The notes: generated from the letters alone by a model not told the origin. DNA of 64,000 nt from Streptomyces sp. FIT100 (GCF_024584805.1 NZ_CP075715.1:1290001-1354000); one strand, 5' to 3'. Positions 43,803 to 52,967 are shown, counted from the stretch's first letter. A program made the numbers and translations.

Positions 43803-43816
43803 ACTAACCAGTCGGT
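43803..43816. promoter_or_regulatory. TetR-type operator, site 2 (ACTAAC-CA-GTCGGT)
   Basis: One perfect half-site (GTCGGT) and one degenerate half (ACTAAC). Read on the minus strand, ACATACCGACTGGTTAGT matches the 37981 site (ACATACCGACTGGTCGGT) at 16 of 18 positions. It lies 47 bases upstream of the SDR start. Confidence 0.72.
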
Positions 43817-43932
43817 ATGTTCACGCGGAAGGGGCGGACGGGGAACCGTGGTGTCCCGGCTCGTTCCCCGGGGCCCTGGCCCGCGCTACCGTGCGTGCCC
43901 ATGACAGATGTAGCGATCACGGAGGTAGTGCG

Positions 43933-45201
43933 ATGAGCCTGTCCAGACGGGGTCTGCTGGCGGCGGGCGGCGCGGTCGGCGCCGGCGCTCTGGCCGCGAC
44001 CGCCTCCACCGCGGCGTCCGCCGCGCCCGCCGCGGCGCACCACGGCGGCAGCCGGGTCCGTACCGGCTTCGAACGACTCGCCGCCGACGGCTACGGGCTC
44101 CTCTCGGGCGAACGCGTCGGCGTCGTCACCAACCCCACCGGCATCACCCGCGACACCCGCCACATCGTCGACGTCATGCACGCCGACGACCGGGTGGACC
44201 TGGTCGCCGTCTTCGGTCCCGAGCACGGCTTCCGCGGCACGGCCCAGGCGGGCGGTTCGGAGGGCCGCTACGACGACCCCGCGACCGGACTGCCCGTCTA
44301 CGACACCTACCTCAAGAGCGGACAGCCGCTCGCGGACATCTTCACCGCCTCCGGCGTCGACACCGTCGTCTTCGACATCCAGGACGCGGGCGCCCGCTTC
44401 TACACGTACATCTGGACGCTGTACGACTGCATGCAGGCGGCCGCGCTCGCGGGGAAGCGGTTCGTCGTCCTGGACCGGCCCAATCCGGTCACCGGAAGGG
44501 CGGCGCTCGGGCCCGTCCTGGACAAGGCGTTCGCGACGTTCGTCGGCCGTGAGCCCATCGCCCAGGCGCACGGCATGACCGTCGCCGAGCTGGCGCTCCT
44601 CTTCAACGGCGAGTTCCTCACCGCGGCGCCGGTGGAGCTGGAGACCGTGCGGATGACCGGCTGGCGCCGCGAGGACTTCTACGACGCGACCGGGCTGCCC
44701 TGGGTGCCGCCGAGCCCCAACATGCCGACGCCCGAGACCGCCCTCGTCTACTCGGGCACCTGCCTCTTCGAGGGCACCAATCTCTCCGAGGGCCGCGGGA
44801 CGACCCGCCCCTTCGAACTCCTCGGCGCGGAGGGCGTCGACCGCGCCTGGGCGGAGGCGGCCAACGCCCTTGAGCTGCCCGGAGTCCGCTTCCGGGAGGC
44901 GTACTTCGCGCCGACGTTCTCCAAGTTCCAGGGCAGGACGGTCGGCGGTGTGCAGCTCCATGTGCACGACCGGGAGGCGTACGACCCCGTCCGCACCGGG
45001 ATCGCCCTGCTGGTGACGGCGAAGCGCAGCTGGAGCGGTTTCGCCTGGCGCTCCGACAACTGGATCGACAAGCTCACCGGCTCCACGCGTGTGCGCACCC
45101 TGATCGACGCGGGCGCGGACACGGACGAGGTGGTCGGGGCCTGGCAGGACGATCTTGCGGCGTTCCGGGCGGTGCGGAAGCGGTACCTGCGGTACCACTG
45201 A
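43933..45201 (+). CDS. NamZ-like exo-beta-N-acetylmuramidase (DUF1343), Tat-exported
   Basis: 422 aa. A Tat signal (MSLSRRGLLAAGGAVGAGALA) precedes a DUF1343 domain: RVGVVTNPTGITRD, FGPEHGFRGTAQAG, FDIQDAGARFYTYIWTLYD, DRPNPVTG and GTCLFEGTNLSEGRGTTRPFE are all diagnostic. Characterised members remove terminal MurNAc from peptidoglycan fragments (NamZ), so an extracellular cell-wall recycling role is likely. An excellent GGAGGTAG Shine-Dalgarno precedes the ATG. Confidence 0.9.
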   Translation: MSLSRRGLLAAGGAVGAGALAATASTAASAAPAAAHHGGSRVRTGFERLAADGYGLLSGERVGVVTNPTGITRDTRHIVDVMHADDRVDLVAVFGPEHGFRGTAQAGGSEGRYDDPATGLPVYDTYLKSGQPLADIFTASGVDTVVFDIQDAGARFYTYIWTLYDCMQAAALAGKRFVVLDRPNPVTGRAALGPVLDKAFATFVGREPIAQAHGMTVAELALLFNGEFLTAAPVELETVRMTGWRREDFYDATGLPWVPPSPNMPTPETALVYSGTCLFEGTNLSEGRGTTRPFELLGAEGVDRAWAEAANALELPGVRFREAYFAPTFSKFQGRTVGGVQLHVHDREAYDPVRTGIALLVTAKRSWSGFAWRSDNWIDKLTGSTRVRTLIDAGADTDEVVGAWQDDLAAFRAVRKRYLRYH

Positions 45202-45250
45202 TCGGAGCCGGCGGCTCCGGCGTACGACGCGGAGACCCCTGCGCCCGGAT

Positions 45251-45310
45251 GCCCCCTGCGCCCACCGGGGCGCAGGGGGCGCAGGGGGGCAGGGGGCGCA
45301 GGGGGGCAGG
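45251..45310. terminator. Bidirectional terminator with reiterated G-rich arm
   Basis: Perfect 13-bp stem GCCCCCTGCGCCC / GGGCGCAGGGGGC (45251-45280) between two convergent genes. The right arm is then repeated as GCAGGGGGGCAGGGGGCGCAGGGGGG to about 45310, giving at least four G-runs on the plus strand with quadruplex potential. Confidence 0.8.
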
Positions 45311-45323
45311 AGGCGAGCTTGCG

Positions 45324-48131
45324 TCAACGGTGGGTCGGGAACTCCACCACCTGCTGGTACGTCGGACGGTTCTGCCAGTGGACGGCCGGATGCGTGATGC
45401 CGCCCAGCGCGCGGTGCACGATCGCGTCCGTGCACCACTGGTCACCCGCCGCGCAGTTCTCGTCGCCGGGGTACACCTGGTTCGCCGGCTTCGCCACCGC
45501 CTGCCCCAGGGTCGTCAGGAGCGTCTCACGGCACGCGCTCAGCACCCCGCCACCGCAGTACGGGCGTGCCAGCGGACCCGCCACCGGCCGGCCGAGGACC
45601 CGGCGGAGGTCCTTGTCGGCCAGGCCCCACCAGCCGTTCTGGAAGGCGGAGCCCCCGTGCGCCCCGGTCGGCCCGTGGTTCGCCGCGGGCGACTCGTCGA
45701 CGGCGAGGCTCGCGGTCAGGGCGGCGTACAGCTCGTCACCGAGCCCCGGCCTGAACTCGGCCTCCACCAGCAGTGGCCACCACGCGTCCATGATCCGGAC
45801 CGCCTCGGCGTGGGCGTAGGCGTGCGACCCGGGTGAGGTCTCCTTGCGCTGCGCACCGGCCGCCCGCCAGGCGTCCAGCTTCTGCACGGCGGCGTTCAGC
45901 TGCGGATCGGCGACGGGCGTGCTGCGCACCACCGCCAGCAGTTCGGGAAGCAGCTGCTCGCCGCGCAGATCGGTGACGCCCGCCTCGGCCATCGCCCGGG
46001 TCAGCGAGGCCCGGGTGACCCCGCCGTCCGCTACGAGCTCGGCCACCCTCCCGTCGAGCAGATCGCCGCGGTGCACGGCGCCGAAGCCGAACCCCGCGGT
46101 GTTGTAGTCCTTGGCCTGCCGGTTGTTCCAGGAGATGTAGTAGTCCTGGCCGACGGACTGCGGATGCTGCGCGAAGGGCGTGTACGCGGCGGTGTTGGCG
46201 GCGGGGTCGAAGCCCTGCCACTCGTACGCCTGCTCGGCCTTCACGGGCAGCGCCGGATCGACCCCCGCCGCGCGCACGGGGTTCATGCCGCTGTTGTAGT
46301 AGGCGGCGGTTCGGGAGTCCGCGTAGAACCAGTTGAAGGCGTAGTCGATGTGGTGGACGGCCTGCTGGAAGGAGGCGGCGTCCGTCACGTACGACGGGTC
46401 GTTGAGCAGCTGGAAGCCGATGATCGAGTCGGCCTCGTGGCGGTAGGTGGTCCGCAGGGTGGTGTACGCGACGGGCTTGCCGCCGACCGTGGCGCGGTGC
46501 GTGACGATGCCGTACTTGGTGCGCCAGACCTGCATGCGGTACGAGCCCTCGGCCGTGCCGTCGGCGACGGTGGGCTTCCAGGAGTTGCGCTTCTCCAGCT
46601 TCTCCATCGGGGTGCACACGCCCCGGTAGAGGTAGTGGGTGTCGTCCTGGCACAGCTCGATCGCATAGGTGTCGGTCAGGTCCTGGGCCGCCGACGTCGC
46701 GGACCAGGCGTAGTCCTGGCCGCGGCCCATCTGGACGTACATGCCGACACCCGCGAAGGAGACGCCGCGGGCGGAGATGCCCGGCCCCTGGAGCTCCTGG
46801 AGCATCAGCAACTGCGGCGCGAAGTAGCCGGTCTGCGGCCCGAAGACGGCGACCGGGTTTCCGCTCGCCGTGTGCGCGCCGGAGACGAGCAGGGCGTTGG
46901 ACATGCCGCGCTTCGGGTCGAGCGAGCCGGGCGGCAGGACGCCGTCGTCGAAGATGCCCTGGGCGGGCCTGAGGCGCTGTGGGGCGCGCACCGGCGCCCT
47001 GGCGCCGGTGCCGGCCGAGCCGGTGCGGTCGTACACGAGCTGCTCGGCCCTGACGGAGCCCGGGTCGGGCAGGGCGGTGCCGCGCGGGTTCGCGGGCTTC
47101 TCGGCGTACGGGAAGGAGGTGCCGTCGTGCACGGTGAGCACGGCCTCGGGGTCGTTGCGCTGGCGGAACGACTCCCAGACGGCGGTGCCTTCGACGACGC
47201 CGTACTTCTGCTGCGCGGCGAGGAGCGAGAGGGCGGCCTGGACCTCGCCGCCACCGCCGCCGCCGAACTGGCCGCCGACGACGGAGGCGATGGCGATGAG
47301 GTCGGTGAGCTTGAACGGCTGGATCTCGCCGACGTTGGTGATGGAGTCGATGTGGCCGGTGAGGACGTACTCGCCGGGGAAGTACCTGCCGTCCTTGGCC
47401 TGCTCTCGGTAGGCGTTGATGCCGTCGACGTATGCCTGCGCGTCGGCCATGGCCTGTTCGCCGCGGGCACCCTCGGTGCCGCGGATACGGGCGATCTGGG
47501 CCTCGTAGTCGGCCTCGGTGTACGGGGCCTGCGGCCAGAACTGCTGCTCCAGGCCCTGGTTGGCGAGCGCGCCGCCGGCGAACGAGGTCAGCTCGCCTCG
47601 GCCGATGTGCCGGAACAGGTCCATCATCCACAGCCGGTCCTGGGCGGCCGCGTACCCGGCGCCGAACTCCGTGCCGTAGCGGGTGGTGCCCTTGATGTGC
47701 GGGACACCGGTCTTCCTGTCCCGGGTGATGGTGACGTCCGGGCGCGGTGTCGCGACGGACTCGACCTGGTCGGCCGGGACGCCGAAGGAGGCGTCGTTGA
47801 AGAAGTCGGTGAGCCTGGCGTCGGTGAGGCCGCCGTAGCCGCCCACGAGGGATTCGTAGCGGGCGAGTTGGTCGGAGCTGTGGGCGGGACGGGTGCCGAG
47901 GACCTGGTGCAGAAGGATGTCGGCGAGCGTCGCGTTGCCGTTCTGGCCGGGCGGCAGGATGTCGGCGCACTGGCTCAGGCCCTGGTTCAGGCAGTGGTCG
48001 GGGGCGGGGTCGGGGCCGGCGGTGGCGGCCGCGGCGCCCTGCGGCAGCGGGGCCAGCAGGGCCGTTCCGAGTACGAGTGCCGCACAGGCGGTTCTGAAGC
48101 GTCCGGTGGGGGGTCCGGTGCGTCGTCGCAT
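45324..48131 (-). CDS. Secreted penicillin acylase family protein (Ntn hydrolase)
   Basis: 935 aa. Signal peptide MRRRTGPPTGRFRTACAALV with cleavage near AAAA (about 36). The penicillin-amidase fold is made as a precursor: an alpha-chain with VTITRDRKTGVPHIKG and YGTEFGAGYAAAQDRLWMMD, a linker, then the beta-chain. The expected autocatalytic Ser is in RGMSNALLV (about Ser411), with YISWNNRQAKDY later. Substrates of the family include acyl-homoserine lactones, beta-lactams and cyclic lipopeptides. An insert of about 70 residues before the Ser is longer than usual. GAGGAG precedes ATG 48131. Confidence 0.9.
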   Translation of the reverse strand: MRRRTGPPTGRFRTACAALVLGTALLAPLPQGAAAATAGPDPAPDHCLNQGLSQCADILPPGQNGNATLADILLHQVLGTRPAHSSDQLARYESLVGGYGGLTDARLTDFFNDASFGVPADQVESVATPRPDVTITRDRKTGVPHIKGTTRYGTEFGAGYAAAQDRLWMMDLFRHIGRGELTSFAGGALANQGLEQQFWPQAPYTEADYEAQIARIRGTEGARGEQAMADAQAYVDGINAYREQAKDGRYFPGEYVLTGHIDSITNVGEIQPFKLTDLIAIASVVGGQFGGGGGGEVQAALSLLAAQQKYGVVEGTAVWESFRQRNDPEAVLTVHDGTSFPYAEKPANPRGTALPDPGSVRAEQLVYDRTGSAGTGARAPVRAPQRLRPAQGIFDDGVLPPGSLDPKRGMSNALLVSGAHTASGNPVAVFGPQTGYFAPQLLMLQELQGPGISARGVSFAGVGMYVQMGRGQDYAWSATSAAQDLTDTYAIELCQDDTHYLYRGVCTPMEKLEKRNSWKPTVADGTAEGSYRMQVWRTKYGIVTHRATVGGKPVAYTTLRTTYRHEADSIIGFQLLNDPSYVTDAASFQQAVHHIDYAFNWFYADSRTAAYYNSGMNPVRAAGVDPALPVKAEQAYEWQGFDPAANTAAYTPFAQHPQSVGQDYYISWNNRQAKDYNTAGFGFGAVHRGDLLDGRVAELVADGGVTRASLTRAMAEAGVTDLRGEQLLPELLAVVRSTPVADPQLNAAVQKLDAWRAAGAQRKETSPGSHAYAHAEAVRIMDAWWPLLVEAEFRPGLGDELYAALTASLAVDESPAANHGPTGAHGGSAFQNGWWGLADKDLRRVLGRPVAGPLARPYCGGGVLSACRETLLTTLGQAVAKPANQVYPGDENCAAGDQWCTDAIVHRALGGITHPAVHWQNRPTYQQVVEFPTHR

Positions 48132-48341
48132 GGATGCTCCTCGGGGCTGGGCCCTGTCGGTCGAAGAGGCGGGTGCGGCGGAGGTTACCGGCGGTATGAC
48201 GGATCGTTGAGATGAACAACCGTCACTTTTTCCGAATCGCCACACCCGCAATCCGCTGTACGGATGTTCGAGGGAGCCGGATCGGGTACTCGTACGTCCA
48301 TTCCTCAACGCCGAAGTACGAGCGACGGAGGTGGCAGTGCC

Positions 48342-48953
48342 ATGGCCGGTTTCCGGAGTCTTGCGAGACAGGTGCGCGACCCGCGGGGTGATCTGGCGCT
48401 GCGGCGCCATTCGCTGCGGAAGTGCCTGGAGCGGTTCGCCCCTTACGGGCACCGGGCGACCTGGCACCATCTGTGCGCCAGGCACGGCATAGGGCCCGAT
48501 GACCGGGCACCCGATCCGGAGCGGCTGGTGGCCGCGGTCGATGAACTGGAAGAGGCCCGGGACGTGTGGCTCGCGTACGAGGAGGAGTTCGCGGAGCGCC
48601 GCAAGCGCGAGAAGCACAACGGGCTGCGGCGGCCCGGGGCGTTCGACGACTGGCACCGGCGGACCTGGGGCGGCAATGGCATCGCACGCTGCGTCGATCC
48701 CGCGGTGCATCCGGTCGCTCCGCTGGGAGAAGTGCTGCGACGGCTGATCACCGCGCTGGGAGCCGCGCCCGGGGCGGTCTGCCCGGTGTGCCGGGGCAAC
48801 CGGATCGTGTGGCGCCAGGATCTGGCGAACGAGCCGTGGTTCGGCCCGGTGTGCACCGGCTGCGGTGTGGTGGTGCCACGGCCGGTGCTGACCAACGACG
48901 CCGTCAGGGCCGCCAAGCGGATCAGGGGTGTGGAGCTGGCCTCGGTGGCGTAG
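48342..48953 (+). CDS. Conserved hypothetical protein with C-terminal zinc ribbon
   Basis: 203 aa. The N-terminal two-thirds are charged and helical (RHSLRKCLERFAPYGHRATWHH). The C-terminus has CPVCRGNRIVWRQ ... CTGCGVVVPRP, a CxxC-CxxC zinc ribbon. GGAGGTGG lies 10 bases before ATG 48342. It is divergent from penicillin acylase. I do not recognise a function; the ribbon suggests nucleic-acid or protein binding. Confidence 0.75.
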   Translation: MAGFRSLARQVRDPRGDLALRRHSLRKCLERFAPYGHRATWHHLCARHGIGPDDRAPDPERLVAAVDELEEARDVWLAYEEEFAERRKREKHNGLRRPGAFDDWHRRTWGGNGIARCVDPAVHPVAPLGEVLRRLITALGAAPGAVCPVCRGNRIVWRQDLANEPWFGPVCTGCGVVVPRPVLTNDAVRAAKRIRGVELASVA

Positions 48954-49027
48954 CGCGCACCGCGCCGACCGGTTCGGCGTGCGTCGCAGGCGGTGCGCTG
49001 TCAGTGGCGGCTGGCACCATCGGAGCC

Positions 49028-49738
49028 ATGATCCAGGTCTGTCTCAACGGGCCCCGTGGCGCGGGTGATTCGCCCGCGGTGCCCATGTCACCGGCCGCGC
49101 TGGCCGAATCGGCGGCGGCCGCGGTCGCCGCCGGCGCGGCGGAGGTGCATGTGCACCCGAAGACGCCGTGCGGAAGCGACTCGCTGTCGCCGCGTGTGGT
49201 CGCCCCCGTCCTTGAGGCGGTGCAGGCCGTGGTGGACGTCCCGGTGGGCGTGACCACGGGCGCCTGGGCCGAGCCCGACCCGGCCCGGCGGGCCGAACGC
49301 ATCCGCTCCTGGACGGCGCTGCCCGACCACGCGTCGGTGAACTGGCACGAGGACGGCGCCGAAGAGCTCGCTGCGGCCCTGCTGGAGCGCGGGGTCGGCT
49401 TCGAGGCCGGCGTCTGGTCGGGCACCCCCGGCGCCCGGCGCTTCCTGCGCTCCCCCCTCGCGCCGCACGCGCTCCGCGTACTGGCCGAGGTGACGGACCC
49501 GTCCCCCGCCACCGCCGCGTCCTCGGCCCGCGCCCTGCTGGCCGAACTGGGCGCCGCCCACGGCCTGCCCGTCCTGCTCCACGGCGAGGACGCCGGAGCC
49601 TGGCCGGTCCTGCGCCTGGCCCGTCGCCTCGGTCTCGACACCCGCATCGGCCTGGAGGACACCCTGCTCCTCCCGGACGGCCGCCCCGCCCCCTCCAACG
49701 CGGCGCTGGTCGCGGCGGCCCGGGCTCAGCCGCCGTGA
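49028..49738 (+). CDS. BKACE (DUF849) family beta-keto acid cleavage-like enzyme
   Basis: 236 aa. MIQVCLNGPRGAGDSPAVPMSPAALAESAAAA and AEVHVHPKT (HxH zinc site) mark the 3-keto-5-aminohexanoate cleavage enzyme superfamily. VPVGVTTGAWAEP and ASVNWHEDGAEELAAALLERG follow the barrel order. It is shorter than canonical members (about 280-310), as seen in other Streptomyces versions. The family condenses a beta-keto acid with acetyl-CoA; the actual substrate is unknown. Confidence 0.82.
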   Translation: MIQVCLNGPRGAGDSPAVPMSPAALAESAAAAVAAGAAEVHVHPKTPCGSDSLSPRVVAPVLEAVQAVVDVPVGVTTGAWAEPDPARRAERIRSWTALPDHASVNWHEDGAEELAAALLERGVGFEAGVWSGTPGARRFLRSPLAPHALRVLAEVTDPSPATAASSARALLAELGAAHGLPVLLHGEDAGAWPVLRLARRLGLDTRIGLEDTLLLPDGRPAPSNAALVAAARAQPP

Positions 49739-50140
49739 AAGGGCGGGACGTTACCAGAGCGGAAATCGATGGCCCACAGGAATGGGGCGCGTGCACAGTG
49801 GACCCGATGTGAACCACGCCCGAGGAGTCCCGACATGTCGACGGTGCGCGTCACCGCCGACCGCTGACGATCCATGAGCGTCCGAACGCGGACCCGCTCA
49901 CGAGTGAGCGCCCGGCGCGGGTCGGCCGGCGGCGCGGGGTGGCCCGTCACGGGGGTGCGGGCCACCCGGCGCCCCCCCGGCGCCGCCCGGCGCCCCGGCG
50001 CCATCCGGCCCGGCCTGTGCGCGGCTTGCGGCGGTCGCCCGGCCACGCGCGCGTGGGGCGGTCGGGTGCGACAGTTCCTCGAGCAGCGCGACCATGTCCC
50101 GCACGACCTCGGGACCGATGAGGTTCATCGGCGGGCGTTG
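49739..50140. other. 402-bp gap with gene debris
   Basis: Largely non-coding. A 10-codon ORF with a GAGGAG Shine-Dalgarno (49835-49867, MSTVRVTADR) resembles a leader or a broken start. On the minus strand around 50060-50135 a short stretch ([19 protein letters not shown]) looks like a protein C-terminus, perhaps from an aldolase-type (DapA/NAL) gene; this is weak. The region joins the purL fragment. Confidence 0.35.
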
Positions 50141-50325
50141 AACGTGGCGGTCCTGATCTCGGCCTCCCGCGACGGCATGGTCGACGCGGCGCACGACCTG
50201 TCGGACGGCGGTCTCGTCCAGGCCGTCACCGAGTCGTGCCTGGGCGGCGGCAAGGGCGCACGCCTGGTCGTCCCCGACGGCCTGGACGCCTTCGCCTTCC
50301 TCTTCAGCGAGTCGGCGGGCCACGC
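50141..50325 (+). pseudogene. Internal fragment of purL (phosphoribosylformylglycinamidine synthase II)
   Basis: The plus frame reads [19 protein letters not shown], then [36 protein letters not shown]. These about 57 residues match the C-terminal half of PurL, including the DLSDGG motif of the PurM/PurL fold. After SESAG the frame loses similarity. Neither an N-terminus nor an end of PurL is present nearby, so this is a relic of a duplication or rearrangement, not a gene. Confidence 0.85.
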
Positions 50326-50382
50326 GCGCCCACGGTCGGCGCAATGCGGTCGGCGGGCGGGCGACGGGCCGAGACTCGGCGC

Positions 50383-51093
50383 GTGAAGTCCACGCACGGT
50401 ACCGCCCTCACCACGACGATGGTGGCGCTCACCGCGGTCACCGGGATGGTGGAAGCGATCAGCGTCCTCGCGCTGGGGCCGGTCTTCACGGCCGTCCAGA
50501 CGGGCAACACACTCTTCCTGGCGTTCGCGGTGGGCGGCGCCCGGACTCTGTCCGTGGCCGCGTGCCTGGCCTCGCTCGCCGGTTTCGCCCTCGGGGCGGT
50601 GCTGGGCGCCCGGTTCGAGTCGCACGAGGACAGCGTCGGGCGCCGGTGGCTCGTCATGGCCCTCTACGGCGAAGCCGTTCTGCTGGCCGTCGCCGGGCTG
50701 GTGGCCTGGGGGGTCGTGCGCGCCGGCGAACCTCCCTCCGGCCGGCACTACGTGGTCATCGCGCTGGTCGCCTTCGCCATGGGCATGCGCAATGTCACGA
50801 CCATGCGCGCGAGCGTCCCGGACGTGCCGACGACGGTGGTCACCCGGTCGATGACGGCGCTTCTCGGCGGCTCGCCCCTCGGCCTCGACACCCGGATCCC
50901 GACGGGCACCCGCAATACGCTGCGCCGTGTCGCCGCGGTCCTGGCCATGTTCGCCGGAGGTCTGCTGGGCTCGTGGCTGATCCACGAGGCCGTCGAACCG
51001 CCCCTCCTGCTCATGGGCACCGCGGCGTTCGTGCTGGTCGTCGCGTTCCTGTACTCGTTCACCCCGCGCCCGAGCCCCTCCGACCGCGGCTGA
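50383..51093 (+). CDS. YoaK family (DUF1275) membrane protein
   Basis: 236 aa, six membrane helices. [25 protein letters not shown] and [32 protein letters not shown] are DUF1275 signatures. Transport or signalling role unknown. I start at GTG 50383 (VKSTHGTAL); ATG 50344 is in frame but has no better ribosome site and runs into the purL debris. Its stop is 4 bases from the convergent soxR stop. Confidence 0.85.
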   Translation: MKSTHGTALTTTMVALTAVTGMVEAISVLALGPVFTAVQTGNTLFLAFAVGGARTLSVAACLASLAGFALGAVLGARFESHEDSVGRRWLVMALYGEAVLLAVAGLVAWGVVRAGEPPSGRHYVVIALVAFAMGMRNVTTMRASVPDVPTTVVTRSMTALLGGSPLGLDTRIPTGTRNTLRRVAAVLAMFAGGLLGSWLIHEAVEPPLLLMGTAAFVLVVAFLYSFTPRPSPSDRG

Positions 51094-51097
51094 GGGG

Positions 51098-51574
51098 TCA
51101 GTCGGCTGCCTGGGCGCGCCGGCGTTCCGGCATCAGACGCGAGCCGGCCATGCGTTCGCCGAAGACGTCGTCCGGGTTGGAGAGGACGCATGTCTCCAGC
51201 GACAGACAGCCGCAGCCGATGCAGTCGGTGAGGTGGTCGCGCAGCCGCCCGAGCTGCTTGATGCGCTCGTCGAGCTCGGAGCGCCATGCCTCGGAGAGCC
51301 GTGCCCAGTCCGCGCGGTTGGGCGTACGCCCCTCGGGGAGTTCGGCCAGGGCGTCGCGGATCGTGGCCAGCGGAATGCCGACGCGCTGCGCGGCGCGGAC
51401 GAAGGCGACCCGGCGCAGCGCGTCGCGCCCGTACCTGCGCTGGTTCCCCGGAGTCCTGCGGCTGCTGATGAGTCCCTTGGACTCGTAGAAGTGCAGGGCG
51501 GACACCGCGGCTCCGCTGCGCGCGGAGAGCTGGCCGACGGTGAGTTCGTGGACGTTCTCGGGAATCTGCGGCAC
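51098..51574 (-). CDS. soxR: SoxR, redox-sensing MerR family activator
   Basis: 158 aa. MerR-type HTH ([25 protein letters not shown]), dimer helix and the [2Fe-2S] cluster motif [12 protein letters not shown] (Cys118, 121, 123, 129). In Streptomyces SoxR responds to redox-active secondary metabolites rather than driving soxS, and activates a handful of oxidoreductase/transport genes. No clear target lies beside it. Confidence 0.95.
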   Translation of the reverse strand: MPQIPENVHELTVGQLSARSGAAVSALHFYESKGLISSRRTPGNQRRYGRDALRRVAFVRAAQRVGIPLATIRDALAELPEGRTPNRADWARLSEAWRSELDERIKQLGRLRDHLTDCIGCGCLSLETCVLSNPDDVFGERMAGSRLMPERRRAQAAD

Positions 51575-51675
51575 CCGCCGAGCCTAGGGCGTCCGGCGGA
51601 TCATGCTGGGCCCGCTGTCGTTCGCGCGGCTCACGGCTCGGGGCTCCGTTGACAGAAGCCCTCACCGCGACCATG

Positions 51676-51691
51676 CTAAGCAGTCGCTTAG
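51676..51691. promoter_or_regulatory. Candidate TetR operator upstream of MaoC gene
   Basis: Perfect inverted repeat CTAAGC-AGTC-GCTTAG, 39 bases upstream of the MaoC start. A near copy (CTGAGC-AAGC-GCTTAG) lies upstream of the convergent TetR gene at 52968. Confidence 0.72.
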
Positions 51692-51730
51692 GCATACATA
51701 GGGACCGGGCGAGAGGCAGGAGACAGGGAC

Positions 51731-52192
51731 ATGGCCGAGCCGAGGATCTTCACATCCGCCGAGGAGCTGACCGCCGGGGTCGGCGAGCAGCTGGGGTACA
51801 GCGACTGGCTGGAGGTCGAGCAGAAGCGGATCGACCTCTTCGCCGAGGCCACCGGCGACCACCAGTGGATCCACGTGGACCCGGAGCGCGCCGCGGGCGG
51901 GCCGTTCGGGACGACCATCGCGCACGGCTATCTGACGCTGTCGCTGCTGCCCACCCTGGTCCCTCAGATCATGCGGGTCGAGGGGATGAAGATGGGCATC
52001 AACTACGGGACGAACAAGGTGCGTTTCCCCTCCCCCGTCCCGGTCGGCTCGCGGCTGCGCGCGACCGCCGTCCTCAAGAGCGTCGAGGAGGCGGGCGGCG
52101 GCGTGCAGGTGACGGCCGTCGTCACCGTGGAGCGCGAGGGCGGCGACAAGCCGGTGTGCGTCGCCGAGTCGGTCTCCCGCTACTTCTTCTGA
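51731..52192 (+). CDS. MaoC family dehydratase
   Basis: 153 aa, hot-dog fold. The R-hydratase motif is FAEATGDHQWIHVDPERAAGGPFGTTIAHGYLTL (Asp and His of the catalytic pair). It hydrates 2-enoyl-CoA to 3-hydroxyacyl-CoA, probably in fatty or branched acyl-CoA breakdown. It starts at ATG 51731 after GAGACAGGGAC. Regulation by the TetR at 52279 is inferred from the shared palindrome. Confidence 0.92.
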   Translation: MAEPRIFTSAEELTAGVGEQLGYSDWLEVEQKRIDLFAEATGDHQWIHVDPERAAGGPFGTTIAHGYLTLSLLPTLVPQIMRVEGMKMGINYGTNKVRFPSPVPVGSRLRATAVLKSVEEAGGGVQVTAVVTVEREGGDKPVCVAESVSRYFF

Positions 52193-52288
52193 GCGTTCCT
52201 GCCTCCGGGCGTTCCTGCTTCCGGGCGTTCCTGCCTCCGGACGCCCCTGCTTCCGGCCACCGCTTCTTCCGGGCGCTGCTACTTCCGA
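52193..52288. repeat. 16-bp tandem repeat array at a convergent junction
   Basis: Six units with a 16-base period (52193, 52209, 52225, 52241, 52257, 52273), consensus GCGTTCCTGCTTCCGG. The first starts right after the MaoC TGA and the last contains the TetR stop codon on the minus strand. Confidence 0.9.
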
Positions 52289-52923
52289 GCGCCCGTCTGC
52301 GCACCGGAACCCACCATCCGCAGCACGAGGTCGGCGTACAGCGCGCCGACCTCGTCCGGCGTCCGGCGCCCCTGCACGTTGAACCAGCGCGCCACGTCGA
52401 TGCAGAGGGACAGCACGGCGAGGGTCGTGCCCGGCACGTCGGGGACGTCGAACTCCCCCGCCGCCACGCCTTCGTTGAGGATCCGGCGCACCGCCGCGTC
52501 GCTCCTGCGGCGCAGCTCGACGATCTCGGTCCGGTGCTCCTCGCTGAGCGCGTCGAGTTCGTACTGGACGACACGCGCGGTCATGTGGTGTCCGGCGTGC
52601 CAGCGGACGAAGGAGTGTACGGCGTCGGCGAGCCGCTCGGCCGCCGTGCCGCCGCTGCCGGCCGCCGCCTCCAGGATCTCCAGCGCCCGGTCGTGGCCGA
52701 TTCGGCTGATCCGGTGGAGCAGTTCTTCCTTGGTCTTGTAGTGGATGTACAGCGCGGCCGGACTCATTCCGGCCCGGCCCGCGATGTCGCGCGTCGTGGT
52801 CGCGTGGTAGCCGCGCTCGGCGAACGCCTCGACGGCGGCGACCAGCAGCCTCCTGGCCGCCTCCGGGGTGACCTCACCCCACGGCACGTCCTCGGCGCCG
52901 GGCGTTTCCTCCGCCGTGCTCAT
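52279..52923 (-). CDS. TetR family regulator, probably of the MaoC gene
   Basis: 214 aa. HTH: VAAVEAFAERGYHATTTRDIAGRAGMSPAALYIHYKTKEELL. The C-terminal domain (TARVVQYELDALSEEHRTEI) is of the TetR_C_17/KstR2-like type seen in acyl-CoA sensors. Its promoter region carries the palindrome at 52968, matching that of MaoC. The last two codons lie in the tandem repeat array. Confidence 0.88.
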   Translation of the reverse strand: MSTAEETPGAEDVPWGEVTPEAARRLLVAAVEAFAERGYHATTTRDIAGRAGMSPAALYIHYKTKEELLHRISRIGHDRALEILEAAAGSGGTAAERLADAVHSFVRWHAGHHMTARVVQYELDALSEEHRTEIVELRRRSDAAVRRILNEGVAAGEFDVPDVPGTTLAVLSLCIDVARWFNVQGRRTPDEVGALYADLVLRMVGSGAQTGARK

Positions 52924-52967
52924 CGCTCGCCCCTTCCGTCCGACAGGACGAACACCATACCCCGAAC

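Noticed and set aside
49835..49867. 10-codon ORF as a regulatory leader peptide
   Set aside because: It has a Shine-Dalgarno but no run of a single amino acid, no Cys, no attenuator hairpin and no biosynthetic gene downstream.
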